Source: Letharia columbiana
Lineage: Eukaryota; Ascomycota; Lecanoromycetes; Lecanorales; Parmeliaceae
NCBI RefSeq assembly: GCF_014066305.1
Contig: NW_023501042.1
Span: forward strand, 310,001-374,000
Reading direction: 5' to 3'
DNA: 64,000 nt
The notes under the pieces were generated by a model. It was not told the DNA's origin, searched no databases, and worked only from the letters and a program-made list of their open reading frames with translations. Positions 46,088 through 59,200 of this stretch are shown here, piece by piece; the first letter of the stretch is position 1, and the number at the start of each line of letters is the position of its first letter. The translations under genes and the position numbers were made by a program.

Positions 46088-47295
46088 AGTCAAGCGAAGA
46101 GCTTCACCGCTGCTTTGGAGGTAATTCTATAGCCTTTATGAATTTCCCGCATGGGCTAACCTGCTGCAGTAAACCACGAAAGCCTTCTCTGTGCTCAGAT
46201 CCAATCAACATCAACAGAATCCTCTACATGTTCCACAGACCCACCACAGGGTACTCCGTACTAATGTCTGGACCAAGGAAGCATACATGAAAGATTACAC
46301 CACTCCTAATTCTGCACGAATACTTCGGCCTGTTCAATCATGACCCCTTGCTCTAAGCTTATGCTTCGACCAGAGGAAGCGAGTCTCGACGATCACATCA
46401 ATTTCACTTCTGGACCAGGTCCTTGACGATGTTTAATACTAGCTAGTCTTTATGTTACGAGAAGCATCCTACACTGTCTGCATCCACCGGAGAAGCGATC
46501 ATGGCTGCCAGAGCATTCTTCATCTTCACGGAACGGACTCGTTCACGGCACAGACTAATCCTTTTTCCCAATGGCTTAGCAGAGGGATGCACAATGTACA
46601 ACCCTTCTGCATCCTTCGCTCCGTGTGCATGCACGAGCAGGCAGCCTTTTCCGACAGCATCTTTCACTTCTCGGCAGACTTTTCGATGGAACGTGTACAT
46701 TTACAAAAGCTTGCATTTGCTCCTAGACTGATCAATAGAATCCTACAAGTCACTCCATTTTGCTTGTGACGCATAAGTAACCGTTGTCAGCTGGCCAGTA
46801 AGCCACCACTTTGCCCTTGCTTCCTCGCCGTATCACCTTCCCATTAGCCACTCCACTACTTGGTGTATTTCTTTTCAAACGCGGAATCATCTACACGTCA
46901 CATTTTGATTCCACATTGCCAAGCATGATCAAGCACCCATCAACGTAAACAGTCCGTGTATTGCGCACTACCTCAACTAAGTCTAGTCCTTGATCAAATT
47001 GTTGCTTTGCGTGAAGAATCGAAGGTACATTAATTGGATGTGTAAAAAGCAGCATAATGAAAGAGTGGTGTCTGCAATGAGAGAAAACAGATGTGCTGTG
47101 GCCATGTATGCTCTGCTCCTGCAATGCTCATGAACGAGAAAAGAAAGCGCAATGCAATGATGTCTGTGTACTGATATCCATCACTCGTTGCTTCTGTTGT
47201 TGACGCTACCTCTATTTGCATACCCACAAGCATTCCCTTCAATATCACTATTGCGAAGTCAGGCCTAAGCATCATCGAGGACTGCAGGGTAGGCC
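46088..47295. other. Gene-free interval
   Basis: Both strands carry short frames near 46450-46770 without recognisable products. Nothing else was seen. Confidence 0.5.
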
Positions 47296-48265
47296 TTAAG
47301 CGTAGTAGGCATAGCCGCCGCCGTAGTGAGCCTGTGTAAATTCCATCAGTATACCTCTCATCACTTTCGGCTCATGGAAGAACGACAAGCGACTTACACT
47401 ACGCTTGGGCTTCTTGTGGTGAAAGTAGTACTCGGAAGGGATTCCCGTAGGAGCGGTGTACGTGACGAAGGACGATGGCGCTGAGGCGAGGCCTGTTGAT
47501 CCGGCGGTGCCACTGGCTGATATGGTCTTCGCAGATGGGTCTCCGGTGGATGCGATGGTTTTCTTTGCTGAAGGGTCTCCGGTCGATGCGATGGTTGTTG
47601 TGTTACCCGAGACCTTGGTAGAGACAGCACTGCCTATGGTGCCCGATGGGTAAGAAGTAGAACGCGACAAAGACGATGGGAGAGGATATGGCCCGTGAGA
47701 AGGATAGTAGGTTGGGTATCCTGAGATGCTAGAATTGGATGTCTTGTATGGAGCCCCGCTGACTGTACCATATGTGGCATTGGCGGATGGAGTAGGACTG
47801 CCACTGATGGTAGTGGTGTTGGGGTCGGCACTGGTGCTTGAACTTCCAGTGGAAAACGGCGCGGTGCCTGAAGGGAAGTAGGAGCTCGATGAATAGTTCC
47901 CGTAAGGAGCAGATGTTGATGGGACAGTGGTACCGGGAGCGGTGCCACTCACACCAGTGGAGAGAGTGGGCGGACTGGTCCCAGTACCCGTAGTTTTCAA
48001 ACTGGGGAATGAGAAGCCGCCATAACCATAGCCGTAACCTTTCAAGTATGTTAGCCTTAAGTCTCGTCCAAGAAAACAAATCGACACAAAGAACACAGAG
48101 TATTTGGCTCCGATCGATGAGTTCCGCTCAAAGCAGAACATCTCTTTGAAATCCGATTCTTCCACGTTGAGGGTAAGACAGAGAATCACTTTTCCACTCA
48201 CCTTGTGGCTCTCCAAAGGCCAAGTTAAGGAAACCTCCCAGCCATGCCAGTCTTGTTAGTTGCAT
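47296..48265 (-). CDS. Secreted Ser/Thr/Gly/Tyr-rich wall or adhesin-like protein
   Basis: Three exons (48265-48202, 48038-47398, 47331-47296) encode 246 residues. Exon 1 is a signal peptide (MQLTRLAWLGGFLNLAFG). The 163-bp intron leads into GYGYGYGGFSFPS. The body is Ser/Thr/Pro-rich with several N-x-S/T sites (NYSS, NTTT, NATY, NSSIS) and so is probably heavily glycosylated. IASTGDPSAK occurs twice in tandem. After a basic HHKKPKRS the last 36-bp exon gives AHYGGGYAYYA and stop. That tiny exon is supported by good splice signals (GTAAGT...ACACAG). No cysteine-rich or GPI signal is visible at the end. Function in the cell wall or in surface attachment is inferred from composition only. Confidence 0.7.
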
Positions 48266-51200
48266 CTTGATTAACGATTCTCCTGCTCTGTTAGTAACAA
48301 CGGTCGAGATGAATGTGAGCCAGCAGAAAAGGTCAAGCAAGATGTGGGTGATCCTGAGCTACCTGAAGCTTCCCTTATATAAGCTCCAGTGGAACTCCCA
48401 CAGCTCCTGTCGGCCGAACAGGGTCTGAAAGATTGTCACGCAACTCTTTCCCCTCACCTGCACCTGACGCAGCCGTGATGCCGTAGAGCAAGGATCAGCG
48501 GAAAATTGGATCTGCTGAGATCCCAGATACATCTCATTCCTGGCGAGCATCGTCGCATTGGGAGGATCTCTCGAGTGCGTGGGGTCTGAGTAATGGACAG
48601 CGGTGAGCGGCCATCCCGCTGATTGGCGTAGGGAGATGCCACATAAGTGCATACCGAAGGAATCCGTTGCAAAGACCGCCAGTATCAATTCGATTCTTGA
48701 TAGATGTGGGTCCAGCGTGCACGCACCCCGTGCATTAGCTTTGCATATATACCGGCACTACCAGATTGCAGTGCATACCCGTGAGCATCTAAAATGGGAA
48801 TCCACAACTCAAACCTGCAGAGGAAATCTTGTTCAGGAGAATGGAGACGAAACAGCGGGGCTAATGACATTGTGCATATGTGAATGCTCACAAGGCTCAG
48901 ATGCCGAGGAGCAGTGGTCGGAGAAAGTTATGACATATCAAATTGGCCAGAAACAGTTCCCTGCCTTCCTGAGTGGAGTCAAATGAAAGCGAGAGCAATC
49001 AAAGTGAAACAGTGTACTCCCGTATCCCTTTCACTCTCACAATCCTGAGAGCTCGGGAAGACTTGACCATGCGGCATAGTGCGTGTAAAAGCGTAGGCGC
49101 AAAGGATAGTGTTGATAGTCATTGGTGAGAAAAGGAGCCGTATCCGCAGCTGCCAGTAATCTAATCACGGCGACCGAACTCTAAATGACACGCCTTACAT
49201 TCAGCTTTGTACCTGCTTCTAGTAAATTGGCAGGTCTAGCGCTTAGAGGCCAGGGACTGGCTCCTGTAGGTTGTAGCTATTCGTCCTTGATTGACTCTTC
49301 CTCGTTGCTCAGGAACGTCCAGCCACACGCAACATCTTTCTCGACAGTGCCCTCGGTTCCGAGATGGTCGGCAGTAGGAGACCAGACCCATCGAGTGTGC
49401 GCTGCCTCTCGCTGTACGAGGATGAATTACGCGTATTTATGAATTCATGTAGTCATCTTGAAATTCAAGTTCGGCTACCGACATGACGGTTGGGGGCTGC
49501 TTCGAAACGTTGCCGGCTTGAGGATCATTGGCAGCTGCAGCTCAGCTGCAACTCGACAATTGGAGGATGATCAATTGCCCATGGCGAGTCTTCTCACGCC
49601 TAAAGTGAGAACACCTTTCTCGCTCTAAGCGTGGCAAAGAGTGTTAACGTGCGTGGCTCTTTGTGGCGACGCCTTTCTTTAAATGCTGGCTGGATGGAGA
49701 TATTCGGTGGTGCTCATGCTTACTTATGATGACGCTTGTGATCACGCCATTGCCGAGGAAGGCGCGGGTTCCTGGAAACAGCGTCGGTCATGATTTGCAA
49801 GGGAAGGCACAACAATGAACTTCTGGATGAACTGGCTGGGAGTAGAGGGTTAGGGGCTAGAGGGCTAGAGGACTACAGGGCTACCTTAGAGGTGTGGTTT
49901 GAGGCTTTTAAAATCAGGCACAGCCTCACAGGCTCGACGGGTTGATCCTCGCCTAGCTTCACGCGCTCTGCCGAAATTGGGACAAATATGATCCAATCAG
50001 TCTTACTACATAGCATGAATCTACACCCTAATAAATAAGGGTGGTGGTGGCATACCCCAAAAATAATCGGTTGCCTCATAGCGAGAAGTCACATCCTCTT
50101 CTCAATCGTGGTGGCATACGCTACAAGCCTACAACACACTGTGGCCTCATAGTCAGAGTCAAGTCTTGCCCCGCTAAATAGCTTCGTTCCAATCCAGCCA
50201 TTAAGCACGCCATGTTTTCGTGCAAGTGGATCCCTGGCACAAACATTGACTGAAACTGATAAGAGAATCTCTGATAGGGTTACCATCTAGAACACGGCCC
50301 AAGATATTTCCAGTGGCCCAAGCGGTCACAAAATCCTTTTGACTGAGTCAATGATGCTATTCAGCAAAATCCTGTCTCCTCTCATGACAACCTGCGCGCT
50401 GACTCGCTCTTCCCTTTCCCAGACACCTCCGATGCCGCTCAGGCCGCTCAGTAACATTCCAGGCATACCCTCACTGCCATTTTCGACCAGACCTCATTTG
50501 GCCTCGAACTCAGAACGCGTCCAGAAGCCCGCCGAAGGATTTAGAGTCGTAGATCGCGATCCCAAGCTCGGAAACCGTCGGGGGTTTCATGGTCGAGCTT
50601 GAGGCAACGTAGCAGTCGTGTTGGTATCTGTCTACAGTTCTGACGCTGGGGTTGAGCTGCTCTAGTGCTGATACTCAACGCTTGAGGAACAAGACCACGA
50701 AAAATTGAAGCCTCGGAAATTGAAGGCTCCTGCAATTTACCGAGCGCTTGCGGTATAGGGGCTTACTCCGTCGACAGAAGTTCCCGCCGTGCTTGCTCCG
50801 TACTATCCTAACGCAAGAGCAGTCTATATTGAGTGTTGCGACAATGGGCCGTCCGTTGGGCTGTGGACTTGTGCCCCAAGGATGAACAATTTCACCACTC
50901 CCCACGATGGCAACGCCACCGTGCAACGTAAATTCTAAAGATGATTGACATATCCTAGGCCTTGAATGTGTTGCTAAGCTTGCAGTATAGAGACTCGAGG
51001 ATGCATTGAGATCGTGGCAAAGGAAAGGCAAATGTGTAAACTTCGTTCGAATTGTCCGTGTATCAGATATCTGTGGCCAAAGGCCATATCAAGATCATCG
51101 CTTCACATCACAATTCCAAGAATACCGTCTCTTGGGAAAACGGCTCATGGCTAGAACATAATTGTTATTTTCTTGTCAATCGAAAACGATCATACAGCAT

Positions 51201-52439
51201 ACCAAGAAATCCTCCAGGTTTTCCTCTGGCTTTGATCCTTACAAGTAGTGGCAGACGACTGGAGCTAGATAAAGAAGACTTAGATGGATGGGCAAGTGAA
51301 TGAGCGGGAGGCAGCGGCACGCCCGTCAGAGAGCTATACGAAGGGGATCATGTCCTGGAACTCTTTTCGAGAAGAGCGAAGTCTTCGGAGGCCTGTCACT
51401 GCCACTCCTTAGGCCCAGATGACTCTTCCTAGCGCACTTTAGTGAATTCCTCCGGCAAGGAAGCTCAAATATGTGCTGGGGCACGGGCTACCCAATAGTA
51501 GTGGAAAGCTTGTCGATACCGTTGGAAGACTACTCACAACAATTCATTACTAAATCAGTCTGATACTTCGGAGAGCTCTCTGACAGTCCTCGAATAATTA
51601 GAATGATTCTTATTAATTCTCAGGGGGGGAGATTCTCTAAAATCCCTCTGATCCTTCGAGGGCCCTTCGAGGGTTTCTACCGAAGTGGCTCTTCTCGCAA
51701 GCTCGATAATCTACGAAGACTAGAAGTAAATTTCTTATTCTTCATATATCTTCAGAATTACTCTATCGAATATAGTTTCTAAAAGCGTTATTTAAAAGCG
51801 TTGTTTAAAAGCGTATAACTACGGCTACAAGTATAATTCTATTGTATCTGTAATATGTAGCGATTAAGGAATGATAATATTTTACAATGCTTTCTCTTTG
51901 AGATATACGCGCGTTTAGCTCGAGATTGAAGAGATAAGATGAGTTTTAGCGTCAAAATCACGAACTCTGAGGATCTAATTGGTCAACTGTAGTTTATGGT
52001 TGTCGAACATTTTGTGATTTCAATCTTGAGTAAGAGAAAGCAAGCTTTCCAATCAGCCTGTCAGTTGGACGTCTGTGAGACGTTCCATTCTGGCCTCGGT
52101 AGAACGGGCGGGATATGCCCTGGGCTCTGAGGGAGTCGAGTCCATAGGATATGCTGATGCGTGTAAACGCCGACTTTAGGGTCTGAAATCGGTGTCGATT
52201 AGAATGGCAGACGCTACTGCGGGACTACTGCAAGCCACTTGCGCAGTTATCTCCACTAACCCCCATATAGAATAGGAGGTAAACAATGGAGACGCGCTCA
52301 TGCCTCGCTCCCATGCTTTCGTCCCATGTTTCTTTCTGTCATCGTCGCTTTCTACCACCTTCTATCATTGTCGACTCCCTCTTCCCCTCCACAGCCCAAA
52401 TTGCCTAGCACATAGCCGGGATCATGTCGCGCCTCCTTA
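48266..52439. other. 4-kb gene-poor interval
   Basis: No gene recognised. A short ctagagg-type repeat lies at 49850-49885, and gtggtggcata is repeated at 50041 and 50108. An AT-rich patch is listed separately. Confidence 0.55.
51590..52010. repeat. AT-rich patch, possible decayed repeat
   Basis: Composition shifts to AT-rich over about 400 bp. It contains three spaced copies of taaaagcgt (around 51778-51812). No open frame survives. This is what a small mobile-element relic mutated by RIP would look like, but no terminal repeats were found. Confidence 0.35.
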
Positions 52440-52884
52440 ACAACCCCCAAATATCGGACATTTCCGACGCCCGTTTAAGCCCTCCTTGCGGATGAGATCA
52501 CCGCGGCAGGTGATCTCATTATGGCCTCGAACGAGTTGAAGAGCTGGATGACGAGATCTACTGCGATTGCGAGTTCTTTCGCAAATACCAACTACCGTGT
52601 CGCGATATTTGGGCTCAGTATCAGTCTTTGGGACGCTGGGGAGGATTTTGACCGCTGGGCGTTCTGTGGGAGGACTCGGGCTTTGGCTCTATGAGGGTAT
52701 CACCTCGGAATACTACGAGAGGGGTATCGACGGTGAGATTGGGGCGCCGGCGAGGCGTCGACTTGATATGGCGGACTTTCGGAGGAGGTGTAGGCCAAGC
52801 ATGGGGTGGTGGAAGGGGCAAAGATCCTCTGGGGGTCTCTACGACTGTGGATATGGGAACGACGGTAGCGACGTTAATCAATGA
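52440..52884 (+). pseudogene. Relic of a SWIM zinc-finger protein
   Basis: 52526-52651 reads LERVEELDDEIYCDC then EFFRKYQLPCRDIWAQYQ before a stop. This is the C-x-C-x(n)-C-x-H layout of SWIM domains with the last ligand changed to Asp. Upstream, in another frame, ALLADEITAAGDL fits the usual preceding helix. Downstream, in a third frame, LYEGITSEYYERGIDGEIGA and PARRRLDM fit the sequence that usually follows. Three frames in 400 bp mean the copy is broken. SWIM domains occur in MULE-type transposases and in cellular proteins; which this was cannot be told. Confidence 0.5.
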
Positions 52885-53327
52885 TTGTCAGCCTCAAATG
52901 TGCCCAATTGGTGACGCATTGCCAGAAGATCGCGATTGTCGCACGATGTTTGCCTGGTTGCACGCGTTCCATTGTTTCTCCTTTCTTATGAGGAATGGTG
53001 GGAAGACTGCGCTTGGCTTCGTGCCTGCGTAGCTCTCCATTCTAATCGGGACCCTGAAATCTGCCAAGCCAAGCTGCCAAGCACGGATTCCTTGTTTTCG
53101 ATTGCTTCATTTTGTTTGCGCGAACAGGGAGGACTCGTCCAAGTCTAGTTTGGAGGAGAGTTCTCCCATCTCGCGACCATAGAGTACAGGGCATGAAGCA
53201 TTATTCATAGCATAGCTTTTATCCTCCTCACCTTCCTTTCTGTCTTGAGGAGAAGCCACAGACGCGGGTTGTTTACTCTGGAGAAGGACTTCCCTATACC
53301 TAAGACCTGGACCTAGGATCCGCGGCC

Positions 53328-54988
53328 ATGATCATTACTTCCCTTCCAACCGTACTCCTCGTCCTCCTCCCCCTCATTACCGCAACAGCGGTCCGTCGAA
53401 GCATCCCACGGCCCGGCCAAGTAGGCCAAGAGCGGCCGTTGATCACCCCATCGCCGGCCAGCTGGGATCCAACCAAGACATACAAAAAGAGAGGCGTGGT
53501 CAGTGATCTTGCCGGGGATGTCAATTCCATACTCAGCGGCTTGGGTTCAGACATACCCTCATACGTCGCGTCAGGCGTGCCCAATTTCTTCCAGGGTTTT
53601 CCTACTGGGGCCGATGTGCAGAGTAGCTTGGGGCTCAACGATACTCAAGTCAAAGCGCTGCCGACACAGGTGCTGAACATACCGTGAGCCATGCTGCATA
53701 TCTCCCTCACATGTCAGATACTGATAAGGCCAGTGGCTATGCCAATTGGACAGGTCAAGGCTGGAATCTTCGCTTCCACGGCAACGTCTTCAAGCAACCT
53801 AATATCACCGAACAGAGACTAGATGATCTTGCGAACGTATTCTTGGTCGGCACTTCCGTTGAAGATCTTCCACCATCCCAGGCTTCGCAGGCTCGAAACC
53901 TGACTGCTGAAATATTCATAATCCAGCAGAGCAACCAGAATGTGACCTTCAATCTCCAGCCCGCACCTACTGCAGGGGCCTCTGGAGAACAAGGCGGAGG
54001 CGGAGCCGTGACTCCACAAGGCGGAAGTCAACAGATTAAGTATCCAATTCCAACAGATGCGGAGGGAGACTTTGACGGCTTTGTCCAAATCAATGACGCT
54101 GGGCTCGATGCTGGCAACTCTACAAGCGAGATCCAGCGCCTGAATGTCTACACGGAGGGAGATGTGAATGGAAATGCAACTGCCTACCTTGTTCCTCCAA
54201 CAGGTCTGGGGATCATTTCCGACATTGACGACATCCTACGCGTTACCCAGATCTACGAACCATCCTTGGGCCTCCTGAACACTTTTGCCAAGCCTTTCAC
54301 TCCCTGGATGAATATGCCTGACATCTATGCCAACTGGTCGCGCACCCTTCCGAATTTTTGGTTCCATTACCTGACCACCACCCCTGAGCAAGTGACTCGC
54401 AATTACATGGATTTCATCTACAAGAATTACCCTGGCGGCTCCTTCGACGATCGTCCTTTGAACTTCAGCGACGTCAGCGCTACATTGAGCATCCGCAAGT
54501 TCTTACTCGATAAGGTCTTCCAGACCTTCCCACAACGAAAGTTCGTTCTAATTGCGGACACGAGCAATAGCGATGTTATGAGGGATTACCCAGCCATGGT
54601 AACAGATTACCCAGGCCAAGTACAATGCATCTTTCTCCGGAACACCACGAATACGGATCCCGGTGATAGATTCCCCTACGATACGAGCGGATTCAAGAAT
54701 GTCCCAGCAAGCATGTACATGTTCTTCGTCGTACCTGTAGGATTAGCCCTCCTTCTTTACTGTCTTTGCGAAAGCTAACCATCCTAGGATGATCTCACAA
54801 ACCTAGACATCGCCAACGGGCAGTGCGTCAACACTACCATCAAGCAGAACCTCACCTTTGGCTACCAGGGCTTACCTGATGGGATCAACCTTGGCAGTGC
54901 CAATAAGAAAGGCTCTGGAAGCTTGCTTGCGGCATCGACTACATGGGTGTTTGCAGCGGCGATGGGAGCGGCAATGTGGGCGCTGTAG
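53328..54988 (+). CDS. Secreted App1-like (DUF2183) protein, probably GPI-anchored
   Basis: Three exons (53328-53683, 53734-54736, 54788-54988) encode 519 residues. The introns are 50 and 51 bp; the first is needed to join QVLNIP to GYANWTGQGWNLRFHGN. A signal peptide opens the protein (MIITSLPTVLLVLLPLITAT). The catalytic region reads IISDIDDILRVTQIY, with D282 and D284 of the DxDx(T/V) motif of App1-type phosphatidate phosphatases. I286 replaces the usual T. PFTPWMNMPDIYANW, FHYLTTTPEQ and KFVLIADTSNSDVM complete the HAD-like core. Many N-x-S/T sites occur. The end (SGSLLAASTTWVFAAAMGAA) looks like a GPI-attachment signal. Yeast App1 is cytosolic, so this secreted branch probably acts at the cell surface, and its substrate is unknown. 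Confidence 0.85.
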
Positions 54989-56236
54989 CCCTGCAGAGAT
55001 GATACAAATTGTACACTGCCAGTTTACATACAGTGCCACGAGCCATGGAGTAGCGGTCGTTTGTAGCGTTGGTAGATACCCTTTGTACAACACGCCTTGG
55101 TATTGCATAGCGGCACGCGGTGTCAACTCCTTACAGCAAGTTCTCCGTAAAGTCAAGAAAAGACAAGGCATCCAAGCCTCATTACCAAAACTTCCCCCGC
55201 AAGCCAGAGCCATCAACGCTTACCGCAGTGAGGCTTTCGGTCCAGCCCGGCGTCATCCGAGCAGATCGAAAACCTCACATGCTACAGCTTTCCATCCGGT
55301 ATAGGGGGGCATCCGAGAGCGACTCTCTGGCCTCACAATGCCCATCAAAAGTCAGCGGTACATTTGTAGAACTCTTCCCTGTGGCTGCGCTCCAGTCCAC
55401 ATCCGACGCTTCCCCCAAAGCACAGCTGTGGACGATGGAGTCATTGGGGCTACGAGTAGGTCCACTGGGCCAACGCAACGCCACTCGAAGTGGTAGGAAC
55501 CGCAAGGACACTTGGCTTCATGCTGACTATTACTGCACAGTCTTGGATGGAGAACCATATGCATACCATTCAAGTGGCTTCATAGCCACTGTACTAAGTC
55601 GTCGTACGTACATGAATACATACAGGCATGCATGTAATCCACGGCCCCCACGCCCCCTCCTTCGCCCAATGCTAGCAATGCAACCGCCCAACCCGCCCAG
55701 CAGATGGTGTGCTTTGTGTCCCATGGCATGCTCGCGCAATAAGTACGATGGTGTCTAGATCAGACAGACAGATAGCCGACCCCGAGAGTATATGGTATGC
55801 TTCGCTCACTGATGCCGCCCAGAAACGCCGGATCGAAAGCAGCAGAGATATTAGACAGATGATAGTAGATCAGACATGGATTCATATGAAACGAATGTAT
55901 GTGTCGGCTGAGCGGGACAGCTTGACCGCTTCAGCGCGGAGGTAGCACGCGTGTGTGAACGTGATTGCAAAGCCTGTTCGGCGTTAGTGGTATCTATTGC
56001 GAGAACGATGGCGATATATGCTGGATTCGATATGTAGAGGCCGCCGCGTGAATAATGCATTTGATGAAAAGGTCTGCCCGGTATGATAAATTGCGATGGA
56101 CGATGGAGGTATGTTGAGGATTGGTAATCGTAGACACGCGAAGAGATGTCTCGATGATTTCGTCTGGTTTCCGACCAAATTTGCGAATGGTATGAGCGGC
56201 ATGGCCAATGCCGTCGTTTGAAGCGGTTGGAAGCTT
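54989..56236. other. Gene-free interval
   Basis: Short frames on both strands near 55120-55760 have low-complexity composition and no recognisable product. The last part probably holds the 3' end of the Zn2Cys6 gene. Confidence 0.5.
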
Positions 56237-59200
56237 TCATTCGGATGAAAAGGAGGTCGACAAGGTATCAGCGCCTTCAAACACCACTTTCCGCAACCAA
56301 TGTAGTATAAAAGAGTCTCTCGCCAGCGTTTGTGATATAGGGGCGAGGTCACTCAGCATCTTGATCGTCCGATCAAAGAGATGGCTTAGCTTTCCACGCT
56401 CCACGTACTGACCCAATGTCTTGGATTTGTATGCTGCTGAGAGTACGAGCAAATTTCCAAATTGGGCGTGGGCAGTACCCATTATGTTCGTGACTACCAA
56501 TCTCCTATGGTCGAGGATCCCGTCGAAAGCTACAGTACTTTCTTCGGCGGCTCGTATACATTTGACCGCGAAACTGATGGTTTCGGTGCGACGGTGGTAT
56601 CCCGGATCAGAGACGGGCTTTGGTGGTCCCATGGTGCCCGCTTGGGTGTCAGGACTCAGGACGGGCTGATGGAGTGCGTTTTGAGAAACTTCAACATTTT
56701 CGTGGTTTGGGGACTGAACGTCGGAAGCAGTAAAGTCAAAGTCAAGTGCAGCGTGTAGGAAAGGTCGATGGATGATATACTGGGCGCCATAGAACTTTCC
56801 ACGTAAACGAGCGTCATTGATGTACCGGGCTGGGGGTTCGGTGTCTTCCCATTGCAGATCTTGAGGGAGCATCTTTCTCCACTCCCATATGTTGGTATTG
56901 AAAGCGTTGATCAGGCTGGCAGAACGAGTCACCCTTTCAAAATTTGGGGCCTCTGAGCAGTCGTTAATGTCTTATCAACGGGCAAAAGAACAAGGTTGTT
57001 TCTTCGAGACTTACTGTAAAGCTCTGTTTGAATGTCGTTGAGCGACTTCCGCATCATGAGCTGGAAACAATAATATGTCATGACCTTTGCTTTACCCGGG
57101 TCGTCGTAGACAGCAATTGGGTGATCGGCCATTGATTTTGGATATTCAGGAGGGGTCAGTACGCTTTGTATTCCGCTCGGAGGAACATCAAGCTCGGCCA
57201 ATATGTCACTGTCATTGGTCAGATCAGATTGCAGGGTGCCATAAATGATGGATCTACCTCTCCAATTGCAAGCTTGACCAGAACGCAATTTTGATTACTT
57301 CTTTTTTGCTTCTCTCATTTTCGTGAAGGATGGCCTAATGTGCCAGTGTGAGTTTCAGGACCAATTGCTACACACGTCAAAACTTACTCTGAGACAAGAA
57401 AACGACATACTCTACTAGCCGTCTGTATCCAAGTCAAACTCTCCAAGGTGTTCGCCAGTTGACCTGCGTATAGACCGGCAAGTAGACAGCACTGCGCGTA
57501 GATCAATTCCTGGAAGCCAGTAAGGTTGCCCAAGATGTCCGTGGCTTGTGCATAATAAGCCAGCCCAGGTATCACATCGACGTTCCTGGCGCCGGAAGAT
57601 AGCTCGCCGACCGAAGACCTTGGACTTGACCCAGCCACTCGACCAGCGCTCATTGGAGAAGGTGCAGATGTACTGGCAGTCGAGTGGGATGAAGCAGATG
57701 GAGAATGTCGCATCGGTTGAGAATACGGGGGCGGCGGCGAGTCTGTTTGACCTCTGGAAGGCGAATAAGGATGCGCTGTGTGATTCATAGGGTCTCTCAT
57801 GTTGTCCGGAACCGGTCCTGGAAGTGGTGATCTACACTCACAGATCTTTCCCAAGGCCATCACGAGGAGTGTAAGAGCCGTTTCTGGAGACTTTTCCAAG
57901 ACAATTTTTGGGCTCATCGGACTTGGCGCCAGGCTCGACTCGCCCAACGCGCCGTAATACTGTCCGTCAGAGTGCTTTCGCTTCTGCGCTCTGTTGAGAA
58001 TCGCATGCGGGTCTCGTACAGCATCGAGATTGGCGTTGACTGGGATTACAAATCCAACTTTGGATGAATTCGTATCGTGTGGGTGTGGGTTGTGGCGACG
58101 CTTGAAATGCTCAACCATCCGGGTCAACTCACGCTGATCCAGGATAGGATGTAGGATATGGATATTGTCAAGGTAACTTTGATGAAGCCGGGATATCGTT
58201 CTCGTCTCAAGCTTCAAAGTGTTATCTGGACCGAGACCCCCCACATCGCTGGTGGGTCTAATCTCCACGGGAGTGGGCATGAAAGCGGTACCCCAGAAGC
58301 TCTCGGGTGGTGAAGAGGCCGGACTACTAGCCGTCGAAGTCTCGTCCCCTGGACCGCTGACATTGCTGGGAGTGGGGCTGGCTGCAGCTACGCTTGTAGG
58401 AGACGCATATGGAGAGTCTCGCAACTGACGGCCTTTGCCATAGATCCTCATTACGCCCTTGTTGATCTCAAACTCCATAACATAGGCTTCCGCACGATCG
58501 GAAAATTCAATCTTACTGCATTGTCGCAGTAATTGTTTGATAGACCGCCAACGAAACAACTTCTGAGCTGCGGTATTGTGTGCGATGTAGATTTCGTTGG
58601 TCCGTGCTGCAACAGGATCACTGCCTGTCGACTCTGTTAAAGAGCCACCAGGACTTGTGTCAACAATTGCCGTATCCTTAGCGGTGGGTTCTGAAGATAG
58701 ATTGTCAACGCCTCCAGGTAATTGGCCAGTCGCCGGTCCCGGAGGGCTCTCCAACTTGAGCTGTGGTGGCTTCGTGTCACGTCTTTCAATGGTCAAATTT
58801 CGTCCACCGCCCATATCCAGGATCATCTGCTCGAGTTTGTCAAATCTTCCACCCCAGTCTTCTTTGAGGGCTTTCATCTCCTCTTTGTGAGACGACAACT
58901 GGTCGATTATTTGCTGATTCGCACGATCAGCCCTGTAAAGCATTAGTACATCAGTTGCATTGAAAAGAAAGGGAAGGTAACGGACTTCGCCGGCGCCACA
59001 CTCTGGTAATTGCATCGCATGTTATTCTCCACGCAAAAGCCGCATTCGGGTCTACCTTCATCGCATTTTGCTTTCCTCGTTCGACAGACATCACATGCCT
59101 AACAAGTCAGCTGGTAAACTCTGAAGAGCGAAAGTCGTAGATGTACCTGCGTTGCCCTATTTCCTTTCTTCAGAGGCCTTGCGCCTGCTTGACCGAAGTG

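Noticed and set aside
52492..52519. 11-bp hairpin (atgagatcacc / ggtgatctcat) as a terminator or regulatory stem
   Set aside because: It lies inside the SWIM relic where the same bases encode the expected ADEITAAGDL helix, so it is probably incidental.
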